Positions 45,478 through 54,603 are shown, counted from the stretch's first letter. The stretch: 64,000 bases of DNA from Streptomyces caatingaensis (GCF_001187435.1 NZ_LFXA01000002.1:310001-374000); one strand, 5' to 3'. The notes: generated by a model not told the origin, from the letters alone. Translations and numbers: made by a program.

Positions 45478-46584
45478 GTGTCCAGCATCTCCGATCGCGT
45501 GAGAAGCCTGATCGATCAGTCGGGCCTCAGCCTCCACGACTTCGCCGACCAGGCCGACCTCGACGCCGAGCAGCTCACTGAGTGCCTCAGCGGCACGAGC
45601 CCCTTCTCAACCGTCGACCTTGCGGTCATTGCCGATGAATTCCATGTCTCCATGGACTGGCTGCTCACGGGAGCCGAGCCCCCACTGGCCGTGGCAGCGA
45701 GAACAACTACGGGAAGGGCAGCCGAAGCACTGGCAGCCGCCCGGGACTACATGGCCCGGCGCGCCGACCTGGACAAGCTCGGCTATCCGCAGCCCTGGCA
45801 GTCCGTCTCCTCGACAGCGCGTTCCGGCAATGGCTACGCCGCCCAGGGAGAGGCGCTGGCGAAATCAGCTCTGAGGGCGGTGGAGAGCCAGGGGTGGTCT
45901 GTGACTCAAGACGGCCTGCCGGAACAGATCGAGGCGGTCTTCGGTGCTGACGTGGCTGTCGAGCCGTTGGGCGACGGCTTCGACGGTCTCGCTGCTATGG
46001 GCCAAGGTGCCAAGCTCATCCTCCTGGGCACGACATCAAACCCGGCACGTCAGCGCTTCACCCTCGCCCACGAGCTCGGGCACCTCCTCGCCGACGACGA
46101 CCAGGACGTCCACCTCGATCGCGACATCTTCGACCGGGCCCAGAAGAAAGATCCGAGCGAGCAGCGAGCCAACGCCTTCGCCTCCGTCTTCCTGCTGCCC
46201 GAGCAAAGCCTGCGCGAAGCGGTCGGCGCAGCGAGACTGACCAGGGAAAGCTTTGGCACGCTGTGCTGCGATTTCATGGTCAGCCCTGAGACCCTGGCCT
46301 ACAGACTGCTCAAGCTGCGCGTGATCGACGCTGGCGCCTGCGACTACTACAAGCGCATGACCGTCCGCGAGGCAGCCGCCGTCGCCGACCGCGCAGAGGA
46401 ACTCGACCGGCGAGTCGCGGCCTCGGAGAAGAAGCGGCTCCCCGGACTCCTTGCACGCGATACGCGCGCCGCCTATGAGGCCGGCAAGGCGACCCTGCGT
46501 CCGTACGCGTCCCTCCTCGGCCTGGATGTTGACGAGCTCAGAGGCCAGCTCGCGACCGAACAGGACAACGGCGGTGCCGCATGA
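45478..46584 (+). CDS. XRE-HTH fused to ImmA/IrrE metallopeptidase (antitoxin-like)
   Basis: A 368-aa protein from GTG 45478 (an in-frame GTG at 45451 is possible). Residues about 1-65 form an XRE domain (SLHDFADQADLDAEQLTECL, then MDWLLTG). The central part carries the COG2856/DUF955 zinc motif HELGH in FTLAHELGHLLADD (about residue 195), then the EQRANAFASVFLLP helix with the third ligand. It overlaps the PIN gene by 4 nt. XRE-COG2856 fusions next to PIN-like proteins have been predicted as toxin-antitoxin pairs (Makarova and co-workers); no activity can be read here. Confidence 0.87.
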   Translation: MSSISDRVRSLIDQSGLSLHDFADQADLDAEQLTECLSGTSPFSTVDLAVIADEFHVSMDWLLTGAEPPLAVAARTTTGRAAEALAAARDYMARRADLDKLGYPQPWQSVSSTARSGNGYAAQGEALAKSALRAVESQGWSVTQDGLPEQIEAVFGADVAVEPLGDGFDGLAAMGQGAKLILLGTTSNPARQRFTLAHELGHLLADDDQDVHLDRDIFDRAQKKDPSEQRANAFASVFLLPEQSLREAVGAARLTRESFGTLCCDFMVSPETLAYRLLKLRVIDAGACDYYKRMTVREAAAVADRAEELDRRVAASEKKRLPGLLARDTRAAYEAGKATLRPYASLLGLDVDELRGQLATEQDNGGAA

Positions 46585-47186
46585 GCGACATCCTGTTTCC
46601 GGACAACACCGTCCTGTGCAACTTTGCCGCCGTTGAATGCCTCGACCTGCTCCGCGCGGTCCTGGACGGCCGCGGCAAGTGGACCGCGGCCGTGGCGCGA
46701 GAGGCTCGCAAATCGGCTGACAAGCTGCCTGCCCTGCACGACCTGAGACAGCAAGGCTGGCTCGGCGAAGCCATCCGAGTAACGGCTCCGGACGACCGCG
46801 AGAGCGTCGGCCACCTCCGCACGGCCGTGTTCGGCGGCCAAGCCGACCGGAACCTGCAGCACCTCGGCGAGGCCGAGACCTGCCACATCATCCAACATTG
46901 GCCCCAGTTCGCCGGTGCATGGTGGATATCGGATGATAAATCCGCACTGGAGTATGCGATCGGGCAGGGCATCATGACGGCGGAGACACTCGGCATCATG
47001 CAGCTGGCTGTGAAATCGGGATTCGTTACGGCGGAGGACGGTTACGCCCTGATGCAGAAAATGCACCAGCTGGACCGTAATCCGCGGCTTCCCCAGTCCG
47101 TCACCGACCTCACCGTTCTCCCCTGGTCACTTGCCGAACTGCTCCCTGGACAGAGCGACGATGAAACCGCTGGCCATGCCATGTAA
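46581..47186 (+). CDS. PIN-domain-like protein, putative toxin
   Basis: A 201-aa protein with the PIN nuclease pattern of spaced acidic residues: D8 in ILFPDNTVLCNFA, E97/E99 in HLGEAETCHII, and D118/D119 in WWISDDKSALEYA. PIN domains cleave RNA with Mg2+. It is coupled to the XRE-peptidase gene by an ATGA overlap and lies directly behind DISARM, a typical site for abortive-infection modules. Confidence 0.78.
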   Translation: MSDILFPDNTVLCNFAAVECLDLLRAVLDGRGKWTAAVAREARKSADKLPALHDLRQQGWLGEAIRVTAPDDRESVGHLRTAVFGGQADRNLQHLGEAETCHIIQHWPQFAGAWWISDDKSALEYAIGQGIMTAETLGIMQLAVKSGFVTAEDGYALMQKMHQLDRNPRLPQSVTDLTVLPWSLAELLPGQSDDETAGHAM

Positions 47187-47332
47187 CCTGCTTCCTCAGT
47201 CATCTGCATGGCGGCCCGACTGCGTCAAGGGTGCAGGTCCATGCGAAGCACCCCCGACAGAAGGAGCCTCGTACGACCGAGTGCATTAGCGCTCGAGGGT
47301 GCGGGGACGCGGTTAGAGCGTGGAGGAGAGCA

Positions 47333-48028
47333 GTGGATCAGAATGCTCGCCAGGAACTCGTGCGAGCCGAGGCCGAACGCCACGGTGTCTCCCCGTCGGC
47401 GGTCGAGTACGCGGTGGACGTGATCGCTGCCGTCCAGCGGCGTGATAGGGCTGATTATCGTGCCAACTTCGGCGGTGAGCTCACCCTGGACGAGTGGTTT
47501 GACGGGTATGGTCCCTCGGGATTCGACGAACTGCTTGTCTATGCCGCGCGCAAGGCCGATCTCGGCGACCGGGGACCGGACGCGCTGCGCCGCGTTCTTA
47601 CGGCTGCCGCGCTCGCTGAGCAGAGCACCGCTGGTTCTGGCTCGAGACGGTTGGCGCGCTTGCTGGATCAGCCGAAGGAGGCCGACGCAGGGGTTGCACA
47701 GGATGCACCAGCTGACGGGACGCCCAAGACAGAGGCGCAAGGGCCGGCGGCCGAGGAGTGCGTCAATGCCTCCGGTCCCCTCCTTTTCGGGGAGCACCCG
47801 GAGCATGGCTGGATCGTTGACGGTCCGTACGACAGCGCCGTGGCTTCCGTTCTTGAGCAGGCGGGTTTCTGCTACGACGCAGCATTGGGTACCCACCGAA
47901 TCCCGGCAGCTGTCGACCCCTGGACGGCTCTTCACCGCGCCAGCCCCGCACTTCAGCAACGCGACGTGAGCTTCGTCATCCTCAACGCCCAGGCAGCAGC
48001 CGAAGCCGCTGGTCCTCCTCCTGCTTGA
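47333..48028 (+). CDS. uncharacterised protein in the defence island
   Basis: A 231-aa protein; the GTG at 47333 has GGAGGAG 5 nt upstream. The N-terminal ~110 residues are helical (ELVRAEAERHGVSPSAVEYAV). A Pro/Ala/Glu-rich linker (about 115-150) leads to a compact C-terminal domain containing PYDSAVASVLEQAGFCYD and ends with FVILNAQAAAE. I do not recognise either domain. The 146 bp before it and 288 bp after it hold no gene I can support. Confidence 0.7.
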   Translation: MDQNARQELVRAEAERHGVSPSAVEYAVDVIAAVQRRDRADYRANFGGELTLDEWFDGYGPSGFDELLVYAARKADLGDRGPDALRRVLTAAALAEQSTAGSGSRRLARLLDQPKEADAGVAQDAPADGTPKTEAQGPAAEECVNASGPLLFGEHPEHGWIVDGPYDSAVASVLEQAGFCYDAALGTHRIPAAVDPWTALHRASPALQQRDVSFVILNAQAAAEAAGPPPA

Positions 48029-48316
48029 GAGGGCTGGCCGCAAGAGGGAGTTGTATCGATGGCGGGGGAGATGGCGCCGGATGTATTGGGGGCGCTGCGT
48101 ACGAAGCAGCCCGCCCACCGGTCGCGCTGGATGGTGATCTGCGACATCTAAGCGTACCCGGCAAAGTTCTCTGCTGATCCTGTGACTCTTTGTTGGCTGC
48201 GAGGTCGGCAGATGCAAGGACGAACGCGACGGCGTCGCTGGCTCTGGAACCTCTGCGCCGTACGATGCTGATGCGGTGTGCTCATACTCTCCACTACGGC
48301 AGGGGGCGTTGCGGTC

Positions 48317-49230
48317 GTGCAGGTTCGGCAGTCACAGCAACTTGAGCGAGAGGGAGTGACCTGGATTAGCCATCTCGTCACCCGCGAGCTTGGTTGGGTC
48401 TTCAGGGAGCAGCCGACTGTCGATGTGGGCATCGACGCACACTTGGAGGTTGTGGACAGCATCACCTCAAAGGCGACAGGCCAACTCCTTGCTGTGCAGA
48501 TCAAGGCAGGGTTGAGCTATTTCGCGTCACCTACCGAAGATGGCTGGTGGTTCGTCGGCGACACGGCGCACATGGAGTACTGGCTGGGGCATTCACTGCC
48601 AGTACTTGTGATGCTCTACAACCCTGGAACTCAGAAAGTCTACTGGCAGCACGTCAGCAGGCAGACTGCGATTTCGACGGGCAAGGGGTGGAAGATCCAC
48701 GTGCCTGTTACTCAGGAGCTGAGCGCACAGTCCGTTGTGGCGATCCAGCCGTTTGCACGGCCATCATCCGAGCTCCACGGTCTTCAGAGGCTACTCGCTT
48801 GGAACATTGAAGGCGAAAACACGTGGGCTTCCTGGCCGGAGAAGGCCGAGTTCTACCGCCACCTCTTGAGCGTGCGCCTGCACATGCTATTCAGCAGCAT
48901 TGCCGGAATCACCGAGGTGCGTCGCGACTCCATGCCGGTGGACATGACGGTATGGCTGACTATGGGACGCAACATTGATGTTGCTCTGGTTCATCCCTCC
49001 AGCCGTCTGGACAGACTCTTCGCCCGGGGTAAAGACGCCTTCGACCCCGTTGTGGCCGTCGTTTGCGGCGCCCAGAATCTGAGCGAGTGCCCTCAGCTAC
49101 GGGGCTCACAATCGATCCACCGCTCTTCTTCGCTGCATGGAGCCCTGAGACCGGGGGCGATGAAGATCTGCGAACTGCGATGGAACACGCCATCCGCTGG
49201 CTGTGCGAGCCCGACGAAGTCTGGTGCTGA
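48317..49230 (+). pseudogene. DUF4365 nuclease-like gene with a single-base frameshift
   Basis: From GTG 48317 the frame encodes a DUF4365 domain: E24, D40 in VDVGIDAHLE and Q61-x-K63 in LLAVQIKAG form a PD-(D/E)XK nuclease signature. Near 49100 the sensible frame jumps. After ECPQLRG the matching C-terminus (LTIDPPLFFAAW, then AMEHAIRWLCEPDEVWC, stop at 49228-49230) is one frame away. Adding one G to the GGGG run at 49101-49104 restores a continuous protein. It is thus broken by one base, or the assembly lost a base. DUF4365 proteins are known from defence loci. Confidence 0.72.
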
Positions 49231-49296
49231 TCTCGTGATGGTCAGGCTTGATGGCCGTGAAGCGGCCAGAAGAGAGGATCAGCGGTTGACTTCGCG

Positions 49297-49425
49297 TCAT
49301 CCGCTTAGTTCAGATGAGGTTGCGGGAAACGCCTCGCCGGGCACCAGCCCGTCGGCGGTCTCCAAGGCCACGAGGGCGGACTGGACGTGGGCCCCGTCGA
49401 TGTCGGAGAGCGGTATGTCACTCAT
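49297..49425 (-). pseudogene. truncated small gene of the decayed operon
   Basis: A 42-aa frame (MSDIPLSDIDGAHVQSALVA...) whose ATG overlaps the upstream stop by 8 nt, so it is a true operon member. It stops abruptly about 70 bp from the end of the convergent DUF4365 gene, and looks like a gene cut off by a junction. No family recognised. Confidence 0.4.
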
Positions 49426-50028
49426 CGTCGTCCTGCTGCATAGGCGGGGCTTGGCCCGCGCCCGGGAGCTGGTCGTGGAAGCGCCGCATGGTTTCGGCGA
49501 AGGTGGCGGGCAGCGCGGCCACCGCCGGCCCAAGCCGCAGCCGCTGTCCCTCGCGGACGATCAGTAACAGTAACAGCAACAGCAACAGCAACAGCAGCTC
49601 TCCGTCGAGGGCGGCTTTGGTGAACTTCACGTCCAGTCCGATGTCCCCGGCGGCGTCCAAGATGTCGGCGCGCGCGAACGAGCGGCCAGGGTAGGGGGCC
49701 AGTTCAGGTCGGGCCACGCCCGGGCCAGGCACAGAGCGAAGGTGATCATCTGGGTGGGGGTGAGTCGGGCGACGGGATAGGTGCCCAGGTCCTCGGGCGT
49801 CGGCGCCTGTGACCAGCCCAGCGCGAGCGCACGGCCCAGTGGGCCCGGGCGGCCGCCCGAACTGGACAGGGTGGGCTGCGGGCAGTCGCATTCGACGAGG
49901 CTGCGTCCTGCGATCCGGGCCTTCTCATCGGCCTCGGCCAGCAGCCCGGGCGGCAGGCTCCCAGGGGCGAGTGCGCCACCGGCTCGGGCGGCGGCCAGGG
50001 TCAGGGGCACATCAGGGTTCTTCATCAC
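49418..50028 (-). pseudogene. frameshifted gene with poly-leucine tract
   Basis: The N-terminal part (MMKNPDVPLTLAAARAGGAL...) runs in one frame to LNWPP. The rest (YPGRSFARADILDAAGDIG..., ending QQDDDE) is in another frame. One extra C in the C5 run (GGGGG at 49694-49698 on the plus strand) joins them. A 12-leucine stretch encoded by CTG/TTG/TTA triplets follows, including two TTA codons. It resembles no family I can name. It overlaps the preceding and following genes, so it was once part of a three-gene operon. Confidence 0.55.
49562..49597. repeat. CAG/CAA trinucleotide microsatellite
   Basis: Twelve consecutive triplets of CAG, CAA and TAA (36 bp), read on the minus strand as twelve leucines. 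Such a tract is prone to slippage and is rare in high-GC chromosomes. Confidence 0.85.
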
Positions 50029-50724
50029 CGTGCTCGCTTGCCACCAAGTCCTCCGGCGCGGTGGCCGCAGGACGCTCCGTGCGGTGGACCGTGACCGGAT
50101 GCAGGGAGGTCACCCACGCCTCACGGTCGATGATCAGTTCGGAGCCGATCTCCAGATGGTACGGAGCGTGGGGGTCGGCATCCAGCATGATCAGATCCGT
50201 CAGGAGCCGGACGGCCCGAGGCCACCGCGACATCCGCAACTCCTCAGTCACCTCGACGCGGTCGCGCTCCAGGAGCATGCGATCGGCAGCCCGTTCGCGA
50301 CGTGCCCGCTCCCGCACCCTCGCTCGACCACCGCGCCAAACGGGTCCCGCTCCGGCGACTTCTTAGGCATCGGCGGCCGGTGGTGCACCCGGTGGCGCGG
50401 CGCGAACGCATCCACGGCGTTCACCAAAGCCCCCGCATCCACCCGCACCTGTGGCGCATCCACCAACAACGTGGCGCCGGCCTCCGCGAGCCGTGGGTTC
50501 AGTTCGCCTACGGCAGACGGTGATCGGCCCGAACAGACTGGAGACCTGCTCGCCACCCATGTCAACGTACGGGTGTCCGGAAAATCGCAGGTCAGCCCTG
50601 CGAGAGCCCGCACCCCTGCCCTCGACCGCGCCTCCGAGCGCCCGACCCCACGGAGGTCCACCTGTCGAACGCCGCTATCCGATCCGCCCGCTTCGCCGCC
50701 CCCGTCCTGGCGCTTGGGAGCCAT
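50012..50724 (-). pseudogene. multiply frameshifted gene, unknown family
   Basis: Successive frames give one plausible protein: LAGLTCDFPDTRTL, then MGGEQVSSLFGPIT, then AVGELNPRLAEAGATLLVD and ERDPFGAVVERG, and finally RERARRERAADRMLLERDRV with an ordered C-terminus. Each join needs a one-base change (near 50567, 50520 and 50325). The last part has a coherent helix/strand pattern, so the gene was functional until recently. Its family is not recognised; position suggests an integrative-element gene. Confidence 0.5.
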
Positions 50725-50762
50725 GAACGCGTGGACAGCCCCGGGCAGAGGACTACGGCTCC

Positions 50763-51081
50763 TTGTCCGCGGCCCTATGTCTGTGCCTCTGTGCGGCCGG
50801 GCTATTCGGCGAGGGTCTGCTGCAACGCGGATACCGCCGTGATTGCGTGGTTCTGGCGCACGTCGCGGCGCACCCTGGAGCGGTGACTCGCCATGTGGCC
50901 CGAGCCGTCAGAGCCCCCGAGCGTGTCGTCGCGCGAAACCTCGACCGCCTCACCGACGACGGGCTGCTTGTGCTCGTCACTGGCGGCTCGGCTTCAGCGC
51001 TGCGGTCCTGCCGACTGGCGTCCTGACGGCCGCGAAATCGTTCCCGAAGGCCGGAAGCACGTCCCGCTGGGCGATGCATAG
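50763..51081 (+). pseudogene. frameshifted winged-helix regulator
   Basis: The first frame reads like a winged helix (VLAHVAAHPGAVTRHVARAV, then RNLDRLTDDGLLVLV) and stops after CRLAS. One base away the frame continues DGREIVPEGRKHVPLGDA, a typical MarR-like wing and tail (LTxxGRE...). A single inserted T near 51025 explains the break. Confidence 0.5.
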
Positions 51082-51086
51082 CAGGT

Positions 51087-51113
51087 GATCCCCGGTTAGC
51101 GAAACCGGGGATC
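51087..51113. terminator. perfect hairpin terminator
   Basis: GATCCCCGGTT (51087-51097) and AACCGGGGATC (51103-51113) form an 11-bp stem with a 5-nt loop, between the broken regulator and the integrase. It insulates the integrase from upstream transcription. Confidence 0.7.
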
Positions 51114-51245
51114 TTGCGGACCATCGGTGTTGTTCGTCTTCGGCTGTGCTTGGCGGTGGAGCCCTAGCGGACGGTGTAGCCCATTCGCCTAGCCTCTCAT
51201 TGGCGAAGGCGGCGTAGTGCAGGAATTTCCACGCATTCGAGGAGA

Positions 51246-52451
51246 GTGAGTATTCTGTCCGATCCGATCAAGAAACTTCCGCCGAACTCGAAGGGGAAGG
51301 TCAGGTACCAGTTTGTTGTCGACGTAGGAGTCGACCCCGAATCTGGGAAGCGTAAGCAGTTGAGGCGCACCTTCGATTCGTTGAAGGAGGCGAAGGCTGA
51401 GTACGCGAACATATCTAACCGGCGGAACGAGGGCTCATTCGTTCCGCCCAACAAGATCACCGTGAACGAGTGGCTCGACCGATGGCTGGCCATGAAAGCC
51501 GATGATCTCGAAGAAACCACCATCTACAACTACACGGTTACCCTGGATCGAGTTCGGAGGAGACTTGGCAAGATCCCCCTCCAGGATCTTACTGAAGAGC
51601 ATGTGGTGGAGTGGAGGGACTGGGCCCTGGCTCATGGTCGTATGCGCGGCAAAAGAGCAGGGACGCCACTTAGTGTCACGAGTGTGGATATGAGCCTCGC
51701 TCGGCTGAAGGAAGCTCTGGGGAGGGCCGTTACCCGGCGGTTGGTGTACGTCAATGTCGCTGCCCACGTCACCATCCCCCGCAGGGCGCGCAAAGCGGAG
51801 CGGAAGAACAAAGAAGAGGTGCAGCCATGGAATGTCCAGGAGGTTCAGAAATTCATCCATGGCATTAGTGGGGAACGTCTCTACGCTGCGCTTCTGCTTT
51901 CGCTGATGGGGCTCCGTCCAGCTGAAGTCTGCGGCCTTCGTTGGGAAGACGTTGACTTGGAAAACGCCACGATTGTCATCGCCAACACGCGCACGATGAT
52001 GGGCAACCGGCATGTGGTGGAGAAGGACACCAAGTCTCTTGCGGGCGAGCGGGACTTGCCGCTGCCTGCTCTGGTGCTAGCCGCCCTCAAGGCGTTCAGG
52101 GCTCTCCAAGCCGAGGAGAGGCTCGCTCTGGGGGAGGCATACGTGGCGTCCGGCTACGTGCTGGTCCATGAGTCGGGAGAGGCTTTCACGATCAAGCAAC
52201 TTCGTCGGCGCGCGTACCGGCTCATGGAGCTCCTTGGCCTCCGTCGCGTCAGGCTCTACGACGCACGCTCGTCGTGCTTCACCTACCTGGCCAACAACGG
52301 CGTGCCGGACCACATCCTCGCGCGATGGGCCGGGCATACGAACGTCAAGACGACCAAGAGGTGGTACGTCAAGCCGGACGTAGAGGACCTCCGCGGAGCC
52401 GCCACCACATGGGATGGCCTGCACGGGGTTGCGGTGGAGGGGCGAGCGTGA
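51246..52451 (+). CDS. tyrosine recombinase / integrase
   Basis: A 401-aa phage-type integrase from GTG 51246. Residues about 15-60 give an arm-binding AP2-like domain (YQFVVDVGVDPESGKRKQ), then a SAM-like core-binding domain (TVNEWLDRWLAMKA). The catalytic domain includes LMGLRPAEVCGLRWEDVD (Arg I), a Lys in DTKSLAGERDLPL, the box II region LYDARSSCFTYLA, WAGHTNVKTTKRWY (box with His and the nucleophile Tyr). In box II the usual H-x-x-R is Y-D-A-R, as in several actinomycete integrases. It lies at the junction between accessory and ordinary chromosomal genes. No excisionase or tRNA target is visible beside it. Confidence 0.92.
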   Translation: MSILSDPIKKLPPNSKGKVRYQFVVDVGVDPESGKRKQLRRTFDSLKEAKAEYANISNRRNEGSFVPPNKITVNEWLDRWLAMKADDLEETTIYNYTVTLDRVRRRLGKIPLQDLTEEHVVEWRDWALAHGRMRGKRAGTPLSVTSVDMSLARLKEALGRAVTRRLVYVNVAAHVTIPRRARKAERKNKEEVQPWNVQEVQKFIHGISGERLYAALLLSLMGLRPAEVCGLRWEDVDLENATIVIANTRTMMGNRHVVEKDTKSLAGERDLPLPALVLAALKAFRALQAEERLALGEAYVASGYVLVHESGEAFTIKQLRRRAYRLMELLGLRRVRLYDARSSCFTYLANNGVPDHILARWAGHTNVKTTKRWYVKPDVEDLRGAATTWDGLHGVAVEGRA

Positions 52452-52545
52452 GCCGCGCGCTCCACCAGCCGGGCGGCTTGCCGAGCCGCATGGCCAGCAG
52501 ACCCCGGCGATGTGACTTCTCGTGACAGATGAGAGGGTCTGGCGG

Positions 52546-54603
52546 GTGAGTGAGACACCGGTGAACACCCTGCAATACCGCTCTGACGGGCCAGAAGGCG
52601 CCCCAGTCCTGGTTCTGGGGCCGGCGCTGGGTACCACATGGCACATGTGGGACCGGCAGATCCCGGAGCTCACCCGCACCTGGCGCGTCCTGCGCTTCGA
52701 CCTCCCCGGGCACGGCGGGGCGCCCGCCGTCCCCGCCGCCACCGTCGGGGACCTCGCCGACCGGCTCCTCGCCACCCTCGACGGGCTGGGCGTCGAGGAG
52801 TTCGGTTACGCGGGCTGCTGCGTCGGCGGCGCCGTGGGTGCCGACCTGGCGCTGCGCCATCCGCACCGGCTCGCCTCGCTGGCCTTCGTCGGCGCGGCGG
52901 CCCGCTTCGGCACGGCCGAGAGCTGGGGCGTACGGGCCTCCGAGGCCCGCTCCCACGGGCTCGGCCCGGCCGCGCGCACCGCGCCCGAGCACTGGTTCAC
53001 GCCCGGCTTCGCGGCGGCCCAGCCCGCGATCGTCGACTGGGCCGTCCAGATGGTCCGTACCACCGACGTCCCCTGTTACTCCGCCGCCTGCGAGGCGCTC
53101 GCCGCCTTCGACGCCCGGCCGGGGCTCGGCCGCGTCGACGTGCCCACACTGGTCCTCGTCGGCGCCGAGGACCAGGTCACGACGCCGGCCGACGCGCGGG
53201 TCCTGGTCGCCGGCATCCACGACGCGCGGCTCGCGGTCGTGCCGGGCACCCGGCACCTCGCTCCCGTCGAGCAGCCCGGCGCCGTGACGGACCTGCTGGT
53301 CGGGCACTTCACGGGCACCTGGCGGCAGCCGGGCGCGGCGCGGCGCGCCGGTGCGCCCGGTCCGCTGCCGCAGCCGGCGCCCGTGGACGCCGCCGACGCC
53401 GCCGCGCCGCTGGGTGCCTTCGGGCCGCCGCCGGGGCCGGCCGCCGGTCCGTTCCCCGGCCCGGCGGGCGACTCCTTCGGCGCCGGTCCGACGGCGAACG
53501 CGCCCGGCGCGGAGCCCTTCCGCCCCGCTCCGGCGGCGTTCGCCGGTCCCGAAGGGCCCCTCGCGGGCGCCCCGGGCCGGGGGCCGGGGGACACGCCGCC
53601 GGCGGGAGTGCCGCACCTCGGCGGTGCCGAGGCCGCTGCCGCCACTCCGCCCGCGGTGCCCGGCCCGGGTGCGTACGGCGGCGCCGTGCCCGGCCCCCGG
53701 GCCGGCGCGTCCCGCCGGGCGGCCCGCACGGACGACGACTGGCCCGGCACGGGCCGCGTGAACGGGCCGGCGGACGGCCGGGCCCCGGCCGTCCCGGCCG
53801 AGCCGGCGCCCCTCCAGGACGTGGCCACCGCCATCCTTCCCCGGACCCCGGCCGCCGGTCCGCCCCCCGCCGCACCGGCCGCGGACACCGACTCCGGCGC
53901 CTCGCTGCCGGCGGGCGCCGAGCCCAAGTCCCCCACGCCGGGGGCTCCTTCGGCCCCGGGCGCCGCGACGTCGGTGACGAACGGGCCTTCCCCGAGCGGT
54001 ACTTCTCCGGGAGGCACTTCCCCGAGCGGCATCTCCCCGAGCGGCACTTCGCACCTGCCGCCGCCGGTGGACCACCCCGGGGAGCCGTACGGGGCCGCCC
54101 GGGCGGCGGGCGCCGGCGAGCGGTCCGTCCCCGCCGGGCCGGACGCGGGCTCCCATGCCGGTCCGCACACCGCGACGGACGGCGCGGCGCCCGCCGCCGA
54201 CCCCCACGAGCAGGCAGCCTCCCTGCGCCGTCGCGTCCTCGGCGACTCCCACGTCGACCGGGCCGAGGCGGAGGCCGCCGCGGACCCGTTCAGCCGGGAC
54301 TTCGAGGAGTTCGCGAACCGGGCGACGTGGGGGGAGACCTGGTCGCGGCCGGGGCTCGACCTGCGGACGCGGTCGTTGCTGACGCTGACCGCGCTGACCG
54401 TCGGCGGGCACCTCGACGAGCTGGCCGCGCACGCGCGGGCCGCGCTGCGGCTCGGGGTGAGCCCGGAGGAGATCAAGGAGACGCTCCAGCACGCCGCGCT
54501 GTACGCGGGGCTGCCCGCCGCGCGGGCGGCGTTCGCGGCCGTGCGGCCCGAGGTGACGGCGCACGTCGCGGCGGAGGACGGTGCGCCCGAGCGGCGGCCG
54601 TAG
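52546..54603 (+). CDS. alpha/beta hydrolase - carboxymuconolactone decarboxylase fusion with long disordered linker (PcaL-like)
   Basis: A protein of about 685 aa; the GTG at 52546 is chosen for GAGAGGG upstream. Residues about 1-255 are a 3-oxoadipate enol-lactonase-like hydrolase; its nucleophile elbow reads GYAGCCVGGAVG, so the usual Ser (GxSxG) is Cys. Asp and His of the triad remain (VGAEDQVT, GTRHLAPVE). About 300 residues of Pro/Gly/Ala-rich sequence follow, with repeated SPSGTSP-type units. The C-terminal ~110 residues are a CMD domain (LLTLTALTVGGHLDELAAHA, EIKETLQHAALYAGLPAA). PcaL fuses the last two ring-cleavage steps of the protocatechuate branch, but no other pca gene is nearby and the linker is far longer than usual. 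Confidence 0.82.
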   Translation: MSETPVNTLQYRSDGPEGAPVLVLGPALGTTWHMWDRQIPELTRTWRVLRFDLPGHGGAPAVPAATVGDLADRLLATLDGLGVEEFGYAGCCVGGAVGADLALRHPHRLASLAFVGAAARFGTAESWGVRASEARSHGLGPAARTAPEHWFTPGFAAAQPAIVDWAVQMVRTTDVPCYSAACEALAAFDARPGLGRVDVPTLVLVGAEDQVTTPADARVLVAGIHDARLAVVPGTRHLAPVEQPGAVTDLLVGHFTGTWRQPGAARRAGAPGPLPQPAPVDAADAAAPLGAFGPPPGPAAGPFPGPAGDSFGAGPTANAPGAEPFRPAPAAFAGPEGPLAGAPGRGPGDTPPAGVPHLGGAEAAAATPPAVPGPGAYGGAVPGPRAGASRRAARTDDDWPGTGRVNGPADGRAPAVPAEPAPLQDVATAILPRTPAAGPPPAAPAADTDSGASLPAGAEPKSPTPGAPSAPGAATSVTNGPSPSGTSPGGTSPSGISPSGTSHLPPPVDHPGEPYGAARAAGAGERSVPAGPDAGSHAGPHTATDGAAPAADPHEQAASLRRRVLGDSHVDRAEAEAAADPFSRDFEEFANRATWGETWSRPGLDLRTRSLLTLTALTVGGHLDELAAHARAALRLGVSPEEIKETLQHAALYAGLPAARAAFAAVRPEVTAHVAAEDGAPERRP

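Noticed and set aside
49562..49597. Short tandem array considered as CRISPR
   Set aside because: Uniform triplets without spacers; it is a microsatellite. No CRISPR array was seen anywhere in the window.
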